DNA of 64,000 nt from Paenibacillus sp. UNC499MF (GCF_900107975.1 NZ_FNVF01000007.1:160085-224084), one strand, 5' to 3'. Positions 8,031-16,149 are shown, numbered from the stretch's first letter. The notes: generated by a model from the sequence alone, not told the origin. Numbers and translations are program-made.

Positions 8031-8039
8031 TTGTATACT
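8010..8039 (+). promoter_or_regulatory. candidate promoter of the GNAT gene
   Basis: TTGTCC (8010-8015), 18 bases, TATACT (8034-8039). It leaves a leader of about 105 bases before the GNAT start and overlaps two DnaA-box-like 9-mers. Confidence 0.5.
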
Positions 8040-8151
8040 TAGAACCGGGAAAAGGAGATGGGCAGGCAAAATCGAATGTATGTAGATACACTTAAACGGG
8101 ATACATGTAAAAACTTGCAGGAAACCCGGCGGAGAAAGAAAAGGAGTGCGC

Positions 8152-8652
8152 ATGATGGAGAGTCTTACTTTAAAACACGTGGACGCCAAACATCCACATC
8201 TATGGCTGCTGATTGATAAACTGGACGAGGAGCTGCTTCAGCGCTATCCCGCCGAGGATATTTTCGGCCTTGACCGGGAAGATCCCCGTTTGGATCAGTC
8301 TGTTTTTGTGGTCGCTTATGACGGAGACCGGCCGGTCGGCTGCGGGGGAATACGACCGCTTGATGCGGAGAGCACGGAGCTTAAGCGTTTTTTTGTGGAA
8401 CGGGATTATCGCAAAAGAGGAGCCGCGGGGCGCATGCTCGCGTTTCTGGAAGAACGGGCAAGGGAGCGGAATTTCGCTTCGGTCAAACTGGAAACGGGCC
8501 CGGAACAGCCGGAATCCCTCCATTTCTATAAGAAGCACGGCTATGCGGAAATCGACAGGTACGGCGAATATATCGGCAGTGAAGCGAGTATCTGTTTCGA
8601 GAAACGTCTGGCGGACGGACCTGCCCAATCTGCCCAAGCTCCGGCGGGGTAG
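8152..8652 (+). CDS. GNAT family N-acetyltransferase
   Basis: A 166-residue single-domain GNAT enzyme, which transfers an acetyl group from acetyl-CoA to an amine. Beta-4/alpha-3 with the acetyl-CoA loop is visible as LKRFFVERDYRKRGAAGRML (Q/RxxGxG/A variant, R-K-R-G-A-A), followed by VKLETGPEQPESLHFYKKHGY, the usual beta-5/alpha-4 region. I start at ATG 8152, five bases after AAGGAG; ATG 8155 is an equal alternative. The gene stands alone behind the DnaA-box-like promoter. The substrate is not predictable. Confidence 0.88.
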   Translation: MMESLTLKHVDAKHPHLWLLIDKLDEELLQRYPAEDIFGLDREDPRLDQSVFVVAYDGDRPVGCGGIRPLDAESTELKRFFVERDYRKRGAAGRMLAFLEERARERNFASVKLETGPEQPESLHFYKKHGYAEIDRYGEYIGSEASICFEKRLADGPAQSAQAPAG

Positions 8653-8762
8653 AAGCTGAAGCAATTGGGGCTGGTTCGGCAAAGCTTCCGATTAAAGACG
8701 GCAAGCTAGAGATAAAGGCGGCAGATTACAAAGGATGAAAACAATAACGGGAGGGACACAAA

Positions 8763-9398
8763 ATGGCAGTAACGACATTATATTTGACCCGTCACGGGCA
8801 GACCGAATGGAACGTGCTCCGAAAAATGCAGGGGCATCAGGATTCTCCGCTGACCTCTCTCGGCGAAACCCAAGCGGTCTGGCTGGGCGAAGCGCTGGCG
8901 GAGGTGCCGCTGGACCGCATCTATTCCAGTTCAAGCCCAAGGGCTGTCCGGACAGCCGAGATTATACGGGGAGCGCGTAAGCTGGACATTGCGCAGCGGG
9001 ACAGCCTCAGAGAGATGAACCTCGGGGAGTGGGAAGGGCAGAGTTTATCGGATATCGAGCAGCGCGAGCCCGAGCGTCATCATGCTTTCTGGAAAGCGCC
9101 TCATGAATTTCGCGCGGGTGAAGGCGAATCGTATGAGGACGTAAGGGAGAGAGCGGTCGGAGAGATTTTGAGAATCACGAAAGAGAATCCCGGCAAAAGC
9201 ATTTTGATCGTGACTCATACGGTTGCCCTCAAGCTGATCATGGCGCATTTCGAAGGCCGCGATCTTCGCGATTTGTGGGAGCTTCCTTATATCCATCCGA
9301 CCTGCCTATGCAAGGTGGAGCTGGAGGACGGTGTTCCGCGGATCGTTCTGCACGCCGATATCTCTCATTACAAAAATGAAATCGGAGGCGCGTTCTGA
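8763..9398 (+). CDS. histidine phosphatase family protein (phosphoglycerate mutase-like)
   Basis: A 211-residue branch-1 histidine phosphatase. The catalytic RHGQTEWN motif lies at residues 9-16; a partner Arg sits in YSSSSPRAVRTAE, the acid/base region in LREMNLGEWEGQ, and the second catalytic His in LIVTHTVALKLIM. Members dephosphorylate sugar phosphates, nucleotides or cofactor precursors; as a lone protein of this length it is more likely a phosphatase than glycolytic mutase. The start follows GGGAGGGA. It stands between the GNAT gene and threonine synthase with its own spacing on both sides. Confidence 0.88.
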   Translation: MAVTTLYLTRHGQTEWNVLRKMQGHQDSPLTSLGETQAVWLGEALAEVPLDRIYSSSSPRAVRTAEIIRGARKLDIAQRDSLREMNLGEWEGQSLSDIEQREPERHHAFWKAPHEFRAGEGESYEDVRERAVGEILRITKENPGKSILIVTHTVALKLIMAHFEGRDLRDLWELPYIHPTCLCKVELEDGVPRIVLHADISHYKNEIGGAF

Positions 9399-9548
9399 GC
9401 GGAAATGATTGATTTTTTTCATAGAGTATGCAAAAATACCACAAAAGATCGCATTGGTTAATCATTCCGGTCTAGATCTGACGTAGAACTAAAAGCTGAC
9501 CCGTCCTGGTATGTCCGCCACTCTTATGAGGCGATAAATCTAATCTTG

Positions 9549-9576
9549 TGAGGAGGAAGATAGGCGCTAGTCTATC
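9549..9576 (+). promoter_or_regulatory. distant ribosome binding site plus hairpin ahead of thrC
   Basis: A strong GAGGAGGA sits about 28 bases before the thrC ATG, too far for direct use. Between them GATAG (9559-9563) and CTATC (9572-9576) can pair; folding this hairpin would shorten the effective spacing to roughly 10 bases. Confidence 0.35.
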
Positions 9577-9584
9577 GAACCGCG

Positions 9585-10838
9585 ATGAAATTTGTCTGCG
9601 TTGAGTGCAACAAGGTGTTTGCCGAATTCCGTTATACCTGTACGTGCAATGGAATGCTTGATATCTCTCAGGACTTTACCGGTCTGGACGCCGAGGAGCT
9701 GAAGCAGCGTTTCCACAATCGGCTTTCCGACAGACTTTCCCCTTATGCAAGCGGAGTATGGCGCTATAAAGAACTGATTTTCCCGGAAGTGGAAGATTCG
9801 GCGATCGTGACCAAATACGAAGGAAACACGGGGCTGTACCGGAGCGATGCGGTTGCCTCTTACGCGGGGACAAGAAGCGTCTGGCTTAAAGCTCAGAGCG
9901 AGAATCCGAGCGGTTCCTTCAAGGACAACGGTATGACCGTTGCGGTTACGCATGGCCGTTCCCTGGGCTACGACCGGTTTACCTGCACCTCCACAGGCAA
10001 CACGTCGTCTTCTCTTGCGATGTATGCCTCTCTGGCGGGCCGCAAATCTTACGTGTTCGTGCCGAACAAAAACATTTCCCTGAACAAAGTGCTGCAAACG
10101 TTAGCTTACGGCGCTAATATTTTCTCTATTGAAGGAACCTATGACCACGGCATCAAGTTTCTGGAGGAAAGCAGCGAGAAGCTTGGTTTATATATTTGCA
10201 ACTCGATCAACCCGTTCCGCATCGAAGGCCAGAAGAGCATCGTGTACGAGCTGGCGCAGGTGATGAGCTGGAAGCTGCCGGACTGGATCTTCGTGCCCGG
10301 CGGCGCGCTGAGCAATGTTTCCGCTCTCGGCAAAGGGCTCTCCGATCTTTATGCGCTCGGTCTGATCGATAAGCTGCCGCGCGTGGCGCTCGTGCAGGCG
10401 GAGGGCGCGAGTCCTTTCTACAAGATGGTCGCGGAGGGCAAAACGGCGCTGGAAGCGGAGCCGAATCCGTACACGAGAGCCTCGGCCCTCAACATCGGCG
10501 ATCCGCCAAGCTGGCGCAAAGCGCAGCGCACCCTCCAGGAGACGAACGGCGTTGCCGTATCCGTCACGGACGAGGAGATTCTAAACGCGAAAGCCGTTAT
10601 CGACGCGTCCGGTATCGGCTGCGAGCCTGCTTCCGCGGCGACGGTAGCGGGTCTGCGCAAGCTGGTTTCCCAGCAGATTGTGGACAAGGACGAGACCGTG
10701 GCCTGCATTCTGACGGGTAACATGCTGAAAGATACCGATGCGCTCCGCGAGTACCACCTGGAGGATAACAAACCGTTCTCCAACAAAATCATTCCGTCCA
10801 GTCTGACCTATGAAGATATTTTTGCCATGATTAAATAA
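9585..10838 (+). CDS. thrC: threonine synthase
   Basis: PLP-dependent fold type II enzyme making L-threonine from O-phosphohomoserine, the last step of the pathway. The 417-residue protein carries the PLP lysine at K113 in PSGSFKDNG, STGNTSSSLA for substrate phosphate and carboxylate binding, and a glycine-rich PGGALSNVSALGKG loop. The N-terminus has four cysteines (C5, C8, C19, C21) resembling a degenerate zinc ribbon, common in one branch of the family. It is longer than the ~350-residue Bacillus ThrC. No hom or thrB gene is adjacent. The ATG at 9585 has no close ribosome binding site and no alternative NTG start is in frame upstream before a stop. Confidence 0.88.
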   Translation: MKFVCVECNKVFAEFRYTCTCNGMLDISQDFTGLDAEELKQRFHNRLSDRLSPYASGVWRYKELIFPEVEDSAIVTKYEGNTGLYRSDAVASYAGTRSVWLKAQSENPSGSFKDNGMTVAVTHGRSLGYDRFTCTSTGNTSSSLAMYASLAGRKSYVFVPNKNISLNKVLQTLAYGANIFSIEGTYDHGIKFLEESSEKLGLYICNSINPFRIEGQKSIVYELAQVMSWKLPDWIFVPGGALSNVSALGKGLSDLYALGLIDKLPRVALVQAEGASPFYKMVAEGKTALEAEPNPYTRASALNIGDPPSWRKAQRTLQETNGVAVSVTDEEILNAKAVIDASGIGCEPASAATVAGLRKLVSQQIVDKDETVACILTGNMLKDTDALREYHLEDNKPFSNKIIPSSLTYEDIFAMIK

Positions 10839-10850
10839 ATGAAGTGCCAA

Positions 10851-10886
10851 GCCCCGTTTTCCCGCAAGGGAGGACGGGGTTTTTCT
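10851..10886 (+). terminator. intrinsic terminator of thrC
   Basis: CCCCGTTTTCCC pairs with GGGAGGACGGGG around GCAA (with mismatches in the middle) and is followed by TTTTTCTTT. Confidence 0.85.
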
Positions 10887-10909
10887 TTATTACGGGCGGG
10901 CCGTATAGC

Positions 10910-10941
10910 AAAAAGCCGCCTTCTCGCGAAAGCGGCTTTTA
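10910..10941. terminator. bidirectional terminator between thrC and the channel gene
   Basis: AAAAGCCGC and GCGGCTTTT form a symmetrical stem with A/T runs at both feet, so it can end transcripts from either side, chiefly the minus-strand channel gene. Confidence 0.75.
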
Positions 10942-10978
10942 CCTACGGTATTTTTCACCGCACGGGTAGGAACGGGTT

Positions 10979-11302
10979 TTATTTTTTGCTCGTCATAATA
11001 CCGTAGGCGACCCGCAGAATCAGCCCCAGGAATAGACCGGTACCGGCAATGATGTAAATGATCGTGAAGATTTTACCCAGCTCGGTATGGGGAACGAACT
11101 CCGGATGTCCGACCGTGCTCAGCGTCGCCACGCAGAAATAAAGGGCATCCAGGACGGAGAGCCCCTCCACCTGCGTGTAGAAAATCGTGCCGGACATAAG
11201 AATCAACAGAATCAGCACGAACAGAACTTGAAAATCTTTTTCTTTAAAAGCGTGCCATAAACCGCTGACGAGTCTTTTAAGGGTGAGTATAAACGATACC
11301 AT
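10979..11302 (-). CDS. two-TM potassium channel family protein
   Basis: A 107-residue protein with the ion-channel core: an N-terminal amphipathic segment, TM1 (VLFVLILLILMSGTIFY), pore helix and filter region LYFCVATLSTVGHPEF, and TM2 (IFTIIYIIAGTGLFLGLIL). The fold matches bacterial 2TM K+ channels without a cytoplasmic RCK domain. The filter reads TVGH rather than the canonical TVGYG, so potassium selectivity is uncertain. It would tetramerise in the cytoplasmic membrane. It starts with ATG after AGGAGTG and ends before the bidirectional terminator. Confidence 0.8.
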   Translation of the reverse strand: MVSFILTLKRLVSGLWHAFKEKDFQVLFVLILLILMSGTIFYTQVEGLSVLDALYFCVATLSTVGHPEFVPHTELGKIFTIIYIIAGTGLFLGLILRVAYGIMTSKK

Positions 11303-11478
11303 GGTTTCACTCCTGCTTCAGATGAAAGTGCGGGCTGTCGATACCGGCAAAGTGTCCGTTGTCCGTGTTCCTTATTCCGTGATCCGAGCTCGTTCAGAAA
11401 GCGGTGGCGGCCGCCGTACACAGGTCCGAATCTCACTAAAGCACCGCTTGGCCCGGAAACCTCGGAACGGGTCGGCGG

Positions 11479-12120
11479 TCAGGCTTCCGGTTTAACGAGC
11501 GCCTTCTGACTCTGCACCTCGTTGTTCAGCGCAAGCATCCGGGCATCCAGCGAGGCGATCAGATCGGCAGTGTCCTTAAGCTCTTGACGAATTTCGGCCG
11601 GCACGCCTTCGTTGTATTTGTAGTAGATTTTGTGCTCCAGGCTTGCCCAGAAATCCATGGCCACCGTGCGGATCTGGATCTCCACGGGCACATGCTCGAT
11701 CCGGTTGGTGAGAAAGACGGGAATCTCAATAATAAGATGAAGGCTTTGATAGCCGTTGGGCTTCGGATGCTTGATATAGTCTTTCGTCTGGACAACCCGC
11801 ACATCGTTCTGGCCGCAGATCATGTCATGAATCCGGTAGATGTCGGTCGAGAACGAGCAGATGATGCGGATGCCGGCAATGTCACGGATATAGGCGCGGG
11901 TGTTGTCCATCGTGATTTCGAGATTTTTGCGTTTGAGCTTGGCGGCGATACTCTCGGCCGCTTTGATTCTCGTTTTCATATGCTCGATAGGGTTGTAATC
12001 GTGAATGAACTGGAACTCTTCGTTCAGGATTTGCAGCTTGGTGCCGACCTCATCCAGAGCAAATTTGTAGGTGAGCAGAAAATGCGCCCAGCTTTTCATG
12101 TTTTTTATATCCACAATCAA
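11479..12120 (-). CDS. small alarmone synthetase, RelP/YwaC type
   Basis: A single-domain GTP pyrophosphokinase that makes (p)ppGpp from GTP/GDP and ATP. Diagnostic stretches are YNPIEHMKTRIKAAESI, the YIRDIAGIRIICSF core, KDYIKHPKPNGYQSLHL and VEIQIRTVAMDFWASLEHKIYY. It has no HD hydrolase, TGS or ACT domain. I set the start at TTG 12120, seven bases after AGGAGG, giving 213 residues, close to B. subtilis YwaC; upstream codons in frame have no ribosome binding site. A TTGTGT-17-TAAAAT promoter candidate lies at 12182-12210 on the same strand. In Bacillus this enzyme is induced by cell-wall stress. Confidence 0.9.
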   Translation of the reverse strand: MIVDIKNMKSWAHFLLTYKFALDEVGTKLQILNEEFQFIHDYNPIEHMKTRIKAAESIAAKLKRKNLEITMDNTRAYIRDIAGIRIICSFSTDIYRIHDMICGQNDVRVVQTKDYIKHPKPNGYQSLHLIIEIPVFLTNRIEHVPVEIQIRTVAMDFWASLEHKIYYKYNEGVPAEIRQELKDTADLIASLDARMLALNNEVQSQKALVKPEA

Positions 12121-12306
12121 AATAAATCCTCCTAACCGGCCGGAAAGTCTGCCGGGTTTTCGAAAGGTACGGTTGGTATAAATTTTACAGGCTGCGGACC
12201 GGGAACACAAATTCCTCCGTATTTCGGCTTAAACGCAGCCGTTCCGAATACTTATCCTTGCCCTGAAAAGCGGAGACATATCCCTGCTTTACGCCGGATA
12301 TCCGAA

Positions 12307-12334
12307 ACAAGGACGTTCTGCCGAACGCCCTTGT
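12307..12334. other. inverted repeat, possible weak terminator
   Basis: ACAAGGACGTTC and GAACGCCCTTGT can pair with one mismatch around four bases. On the minus strand it follows the nucleotidyltransferase stop by 11 bases, with only a short T-rich stretch behind it. Confidence 0.4.
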
Positions 12335-12345
12335 CAGGTTTCAGG

Positions 12346-12963
12346 TCAGCTCTCGACGATATGCCCGATAAGTTTCGAGATATCCTGTTGCCCGGCGAGC
12401 GGGGAGAGAGCTTTTTTGAAAAGCAGATAAGTGCCGGGTTCATGCTGTTCCAGCCATCTCAGAGACTTTTTGGGTCCCCAATACCAGCGGCCTTTGAGCT
12501 TAAAGTAAATTTCCAGGCTGTCCGTGAGCATCCAGTGATACCTGAAATCGCCCTCGGTGTCGCCTTTTCCAGCCCGTTTCAGCATTTTTTGAAGCCAAGC
12601 CTTCTGAAAATCGGCCTCTTCCGGACTTAATTTTTCCGGTCCTTCCGCGAATATGGTTTGAATCTTCTCCAGAAAAGGAGCAGCCAGCCCGCGGCTGTCG
12701 GTCACAATTACACCATCATGAATATGCAGAAAACGGACAGGATCGTCCATGGACGATGTGGGATGAATCCAGGCATCGAGCAGCAGGCCGTCTAGCCGGG
12801 AGGTGTCGTTTCTCATGAAGTTAAAATCCGAGAAGATCATGAGATCCAGATCGCTTTCGTCTGTATAATCCCCGTTCGCATAGGAGCCATAGAGGATAAC
12901 CGAATGGCCTTCGTACTTGTCCGACAAATAGTCCGCCGCTTTTTGTATGTGTTCGTTTTTCAA
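12346..12963 (-). CDS. nucleotidyltransferase domain protein
   Basis: A 205-residue protein with an N-terminal pol-beta-type nucleotidyltransferase core: GSYANGDYTDESDLDL, with G26-S27 and metal-binding D38 and D40. The C-terminal ~100 residues are helical and unrecognised, with a WYWGPKKSLRWLEQHEPGTY stretch. The family includes aminoglycoside and lincosamide adenylyltransferases, but also MNT-type antitoxins and regulators, so resistance is only a possibility. The start is TTG 12963 with a GGGGGA ribosome binding site that can be sequestered by an upstream arm, next to an 8-codon leader ORF; this layout is typical of inducible resistance genes. Confidence 0.75.
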   Translation of the reverse strand: MKNEHIQKAADYLSDKYEGHSVILYGSYANGDYTDESDLDLMIFSDFNFMRNDTSRLDGLLLDAWIHPTSSMDDPVRFLHIHDGVIVTDSRGLAAPFLEKIQTIFAEGPEKLSPEEADFQKAWLQKMLKRAGKGDTEGDFRYHWMLTDSLEIYFKLKGRWYWGPKKSLRWLEQHEPGTYLLFKKALSPLAGQQDISKLIGHIVES

Positions 12964-12967
12964 TGAT

Positions 12968-13025
12968 ATCCCCCGCTATCTATAATATTGCGTTATTCCG
13001 CTATCTGTTAATGAAGCGGGGAGAT
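12968..13025 (-). promoter_or_regulatory. candidate translational attenuator of the nucleotidyltransferase gene
   Basis: Reading the minus strand, ATCTCCCCGCT (13025-13015) can pair with AGCGGGGGAT (12977-12968), which contains the ribosome binding site of the gene: eight consecutive pairs, one a wobble, plus two more past a bulge. A second copy of AGATAGCGG at 13006-12998 can pair with CCGCT instead, giving an alternative fold that leaves the site free. The left arm begins three bases after the stop codon of the leader ORF, where a stalled ribosome would cover it. Confidence 0.6.
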
Positions 13026-13027
13026 AA

Positions 13028-13054
13028 TCAAATGGGTGATATTCCGTATCTCAT
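13028..13054 (-). CDS. 8-codon leader peptide ORF
   Basis: ATG AGA TAC GGA ATA TCA CCC ATT TGA, encoding MRYGISPI. It has an excellent ribosome binding site (AAGGAGGA, six bases before ATG), much better than that of the gene it precedes. Position and size fit a leader peptide whose translation controls the downstream hairpin. Expression and stalling are not shown by sequence alone. Confidence 0.55.
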   Translation of the reverse strand: MRYGISPI

Positions 13055-13071
13055 GGGCAATCCTCCTTCGG

Positions 13072-13116
13072 CAAAATGAAAATGGCGTTCAAACTTTGGG
13101 AAGTTTAAACGCCATT
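13072..13116 (-). terminator. intrinsic terminator after the hybrid kinase
   Basis: AATGGCGTT-x-AAACTT and its complement form a ~15-bp stem with one mismatch around four bases; on the minus strand TTTTCATTTT follows. It would end the kinase transcript, or act within the leader of the nucleotidyltransferase gene if transcription starts further upstream. Confidence 0.75.
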
Positions 13117-13188
13117 CAGGGTAGGTTCATTTGTTTTCGACATTTCATATCGTTCTCCGCCAGCCTTTAGACAGCTATTTTAGGAAAT

Positions 13189-14931
13189 TTAGAGAAGTGC
13201 TTTGAGTTCCCGGCAAGCTTTATCGTACGCCTGCCACAGCTCTTTAAAGATGGTGCCCGATAGATGAACGTTTCCGTTCTTGGCCTGAGTTTCGATTTTC
13301 TCGATGAGTTTCGAAAATTGATCGATTCCAAGGCTAAGACTTGTCGATTTAAGGTCGTGCGAAATATATTGGACGGCGGTCAGATCGCCCGCCCGCATTT
13401 TTTCTTCAAGCTGATTCAATTTGGAAGGCGTCTGTTCCTGGTACATGCCGAGCAGCATAGCCAGCACGCCGGGAGAGCCGGGCTCATCCAGCCCGTTAAG
13501 CTCCCGGATTACCTCCGGGATAAGCACATGCTCGCTCAGGGGCTCGGGCGGACCGGCGGGAAGCCATCTGCGGATGACGGACTGGAGCTTCGAGAGCTGG
13601 ATCGGCTTCGTCAGGAAGTCGTCCATCCCGGCCTCCAGGCAGCGTAACCGGTCGCTCTGCATGGCGCTTGCCGTCAGGGCGACGATGGCGCTCCGCGGAT
13701 GCCGGCGGGCATTCTCCCATTCGCGGATGAGCTGAGTCGCCTGGAGTCCGTCCATGACCGGCATCTGCGAATCCATCAGCACGAGCGCGTAATCTTTGCG
13801 GGAGCGCGCTTCCAGAGCTTCTTCGCCATTGCTCGCCGTGTCGATGTGCATAAAGCCCAGCTTCTGAAGCTGGAGGAGGGCGACCTGCCGGTTGATGGCG
13901 TTGTCTTCGACGAGCAGGAGCGGCTGACTCCGCTCTTCGTCCGTGAAGGCGGGGCCTATGCCGTTTCCGGACGTCTGCAGAGCGGCCGCCGCTTCCTGCC
14001 GGTATTCCGCTTCGGACGGAATCGCGAGCTGCAGCTCGAACCAGAAGGAGGAGCCGATGCCCACCTTGCTCGTCACATCGATGCGTCCTTCCATCCATTC
14101 GACAAGCCGCTTGCAGATCGACAGTCCGAGGCCCGTGCTCTTCTGGGCGTCCTCACGCTGGGTATGAGCCTGGTAAAACGGTTCAAACACGCGATTAACG
14201 TGTTCTTCCGGGATACCGACACCCGTATCCGTTACTTCAAAGCGCAAAGTCTGAGAGCCGGCCGAGCTTTGCAGCAGGCGGATCCGGATGTGAACCTCGC
14301 CGCCGTCGGTGAATTTTATGGCATTTCCCGCTAAATTAATCAGAATTTGTCGGATTCTTCCTGCATCTCCGGTCAGAAATTGGCCTACGGATTCATCGAC
14401 GGTCCCCCTCAGCTTATTTCGCTTACGGGAAGCGTTCGGTTCCAGAAGTCTCAGAGCGTGATTCAGGAGTTTCCGGACCTCAAAGGTTTCCGGTTCCGGC
14501 TGCATATGGCCGGCCTCGATTTTGGAAAGATCAAGTATATCGTTAATGATCGTCAGAAGAAGCGATGCGGATTCTTCAATAATGGCTATGGATTGTTTCT
14601 GCTCTTCGGTCTGCAGAGTGTCGGCGAGGAGCTCGGCCATACCGAGAATGCCGTTCATGGGTGTGCGGATTTCATGGCTCATGGTGGCGAGAAACATGCT
14701 TTTCGCCTCGTTGGCTCTTTCGGCCTCCGCTTTGGACTGGACCAGCTCTACATTTGTTTTGGAAAGCTGTCTCTGCAGCGTAACCAGTTCGTTGTTCAGG
14801 GAGCTGAATTGGGTAAGGGCTTGTTCTTCGCGCTGTCTTGCCTGAATGACCTGCTGGGAAAGCTTCTCGATCGTTTGGCGATAATGGGCGATTTCCAGGC
14901 GTTCATCCTCTGTTTTCATATTGGGATCCAC
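13189..14931 (-). CDS. hybrid histidine kinase with REC and Hpt domains, no own sensor domain
   Basis: A 580-residue soluble phosphorelay protein. Order: N-terminal coiled coil (~8-75), HisKA with H86 in [14 protein letters not shown], HATPase with N203 box, DTGVGI and STGLGLSI, receiver domain with D387 in [13 protein letters not shown], and a C-terminal Hpt-like domain with H525 in YISHDLKST. There is no transmembrane, PAS or GAF domain, so a partner must supply the input. The gene 33 bases upstream on the same strand encodes a cobalamin-binding protein, the obvious candidate. Start is GTG 14931 behind AGGAGG. The final phosphate acceptor protein is not in the window. Confidence 0.9.
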   Translation of the reverse strand: MDPNMKTEDERLEIAHYRQTIEKLSQQVIQARQREEQALTQFSSLNNELVTLQRQLSKTNVELVQSKAEAERANEAKSMFLATMSHEIRTPMNGILGMAELLADTLQTEEQKQSIAIIEESASLLLTIINDILDLSKIEAGHMQPEPETFEVRKLLNHALRLLEPNASRKRNKLRGTVDESVGQFLTGDAGRIRQILINLAGNAIKFTDGGEVHIRIRLLQSSAGSQTLRFEVTDTGVGIPEEHVNRVFEPFYQAHTQREDAQKSTGLGLSICKRLVEWMEGRIDVTSKVGIGSSFWFELQLAIPSEAEYRQEAAAALQTSGNGIGPAFTDEERSQPLLLVEDNAINRQVALLQLQKLGFMHIDTASNGEEALEARSRKDYALVLMDSQMPVMDGLQATQLIREWENARRHPRSAIVALTASAMQSDRLRCLEAGMDDFLTKPIQLSKLQSVIRRWLPAGPPEPLSEHVLIPEVIRELNGLDEPGSPGVLAMLLGMYQEQTPSKLNQLEEKMRAGDLTAVQYISHDLKSTSLSLGIDQFSKLIEKIETQAKNGNVHLSGTIFKELWQAYDKACRELKALL

Positions 14932-14964
14932 GTAGAATCCTCCTTCCTCGGTAAACGAACGGTC

Positions 14965-16047
14965 TCAGTTGGACCGGGCTAGTTCGTTTCCGATACGGTG
15001 GTGTTTCCAGTGGTCCGCCAGCCGAATGGCTTCCTGCGCGTCGTTCGCATAACCGTCCGCTCCGACTTTGCGCCAGAGATCGCGGTCAATATTGAACGGC
15101 AGTCCGCCCACCAGAATGTGCACATATTGTCCTGCTTCACTGCTGCGGATTTCGGCAATTAGCTCTTCCACCAGATGCACGTGAAACGTCATCGTCGCCG
15201 AGATGGCGACTAGCTGTGCTTTCTTCTCGACAAGGGTGCGGATCAAACTGCGCGTAGGGACATTGGCGCCCAGATAGTAGGTGTCCCAACCGTTCAGTTC
15301 GAAGAGATCGGCGACCATGCGTAATCCGATTTCATGCAGCTCCTGTCCCACGCAGGCGGCCACCATCGTGTTACCGCTGCGCTCGGTTGCAAACAAGTGC
15401 GGATACAAGTGCGACATTATCATTTGTGTGGCAGCCGTGCACAAGTGTTCCTGCGCGACGGTAATCTGATTGGTCTGCCACAGCCGGCCGATTTCTCGTT
15501 GAGACGGTTGAAAGACATGGAGGTACAGGTCGGCTATAGCCATGCCTTCCTCCAGCTTCGTTAAAATGAGCTTCAACGCCTCGCGGCGGTCCGCCCGCAG
15601 GATAGCCTCGGTATAAGCGATCGCCGTTTCCGAGAAAGGCCCTTCTTCGGGCAGGAAAGTTTCCGAAGTCTGGGCGCATTGAATCTGATGAAGTCCGATT
15701 TCGAGGTACTCGCCGATCAGTGCGCGATCCGCTTCCCCGAAATGAGCGTTAATCGCTTGTTCGATCATCTGGAAATTCAGCGCCAAATCTTCCCTGGACA
15801 CTTGGTAGCCGGACAGCAGCTCCGTCATCCAGGATGTGTAGTGATTGAACAAGTCGGGACTTCTCATATATACGCTCTCGGCCAAGTACTTGATGCTGTA
15901 ACCGGAGTCTTGAATCGTCAGCAAACGTCCGCGCTCGCCGAACCGTTCCACAAGATCCGGCTGCTGCTTGTATTGAAGCTGAGTCACATACTCCGCTAAA
16001 TTCTCCGCCATTTGAAAAAGGCGTCTGCCCGTTTCCTCATGATTCAT
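14965..16047 (-). CDS. CarH-like cobalamin-binding protein, candidate photoreceptor
   Basis: A 360-residue soluble protein. The N-terminal ~130 residues are helical and unrecognised. Residues ~140-220 form a B12-binding-2 helical cap and ~225-345 a Rossmann-like B12-binding domain. The cap carries W190-x9-E200-H201, the WX9EH signature of light-sensing cobalamin domains such as CarH; the binding domain carries E236-L-H238-E-I-G241, where H238 would be the lower cobalt ligand, and a GGLPFN loop. CarH proteins bind adenosylcobalamin and change assembly when light breaks the Co-C bond. Here a MerR DNA-binding domain is absent and a sensorless hybrid kinase follows, suggesting a B12/light-controlled phosphorelay. 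Start ATG 16047 follows AAAGGAGGT. Confidence 0.85.
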   Translation of the reverse strand: MNHEETGRRLFQMAENLAEYVTQLQYKQQPDLVERFGERGRLLTIQDSGYSIKYLAESVYMRSPDLFNHYTSWMTELLSGYQVSREDLALNFQMIEQAINAHFGEADRALIGEYLEIGLHQIQCAQTSETFLPEEGPFSETAIAYTEAILRADRREALKLILTKLEEGMAIADLYLHVFQPSQREIGRLWQTNQITVAQEHLCTAATQMIMSHLYPHLFATERSGNTMVAACVGQELHEIGLRMVADLFELNGWDTYYLGANVPTRSLIRTLVEKKAQLVAISATMTFHVHLVEELIAEIRSSEAGQYVHILVGGLPFNIDRDLWRKVGADGYANDAQEAIRLADHWKHHRIGNELARSN

Positions 16048-16120
16048 GATAGGGTGACCTCCTTTATAGGCATCGCCGATACCACATTTTTAGTAGACGA
16101 AAAACTCGGACGTTTCTACC

Positions 16121-16149
16121 ATTATACCCTTTTTCGGCATAATTGGAAA
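16121..16149 (-). promoter_or_regulatory. promoter of the cobalamin-binding/hybrid kinase operon
   Basis: On the minus strand TTTCCA, 17 bases, TATAAT (16126-16121). The -10 box is perfect. It leaves a leader of about 70 bases before the ATG at 16047. Confidence 0.6.

Noticed and set aside
9399-9584. T-box or other amino acid riboswitch before thrC
   Set aside because: The T-box core (GGTGG followed by ACCGCG) and a terminator before the start are missing; only AACCGCG resembles part of it by chance.
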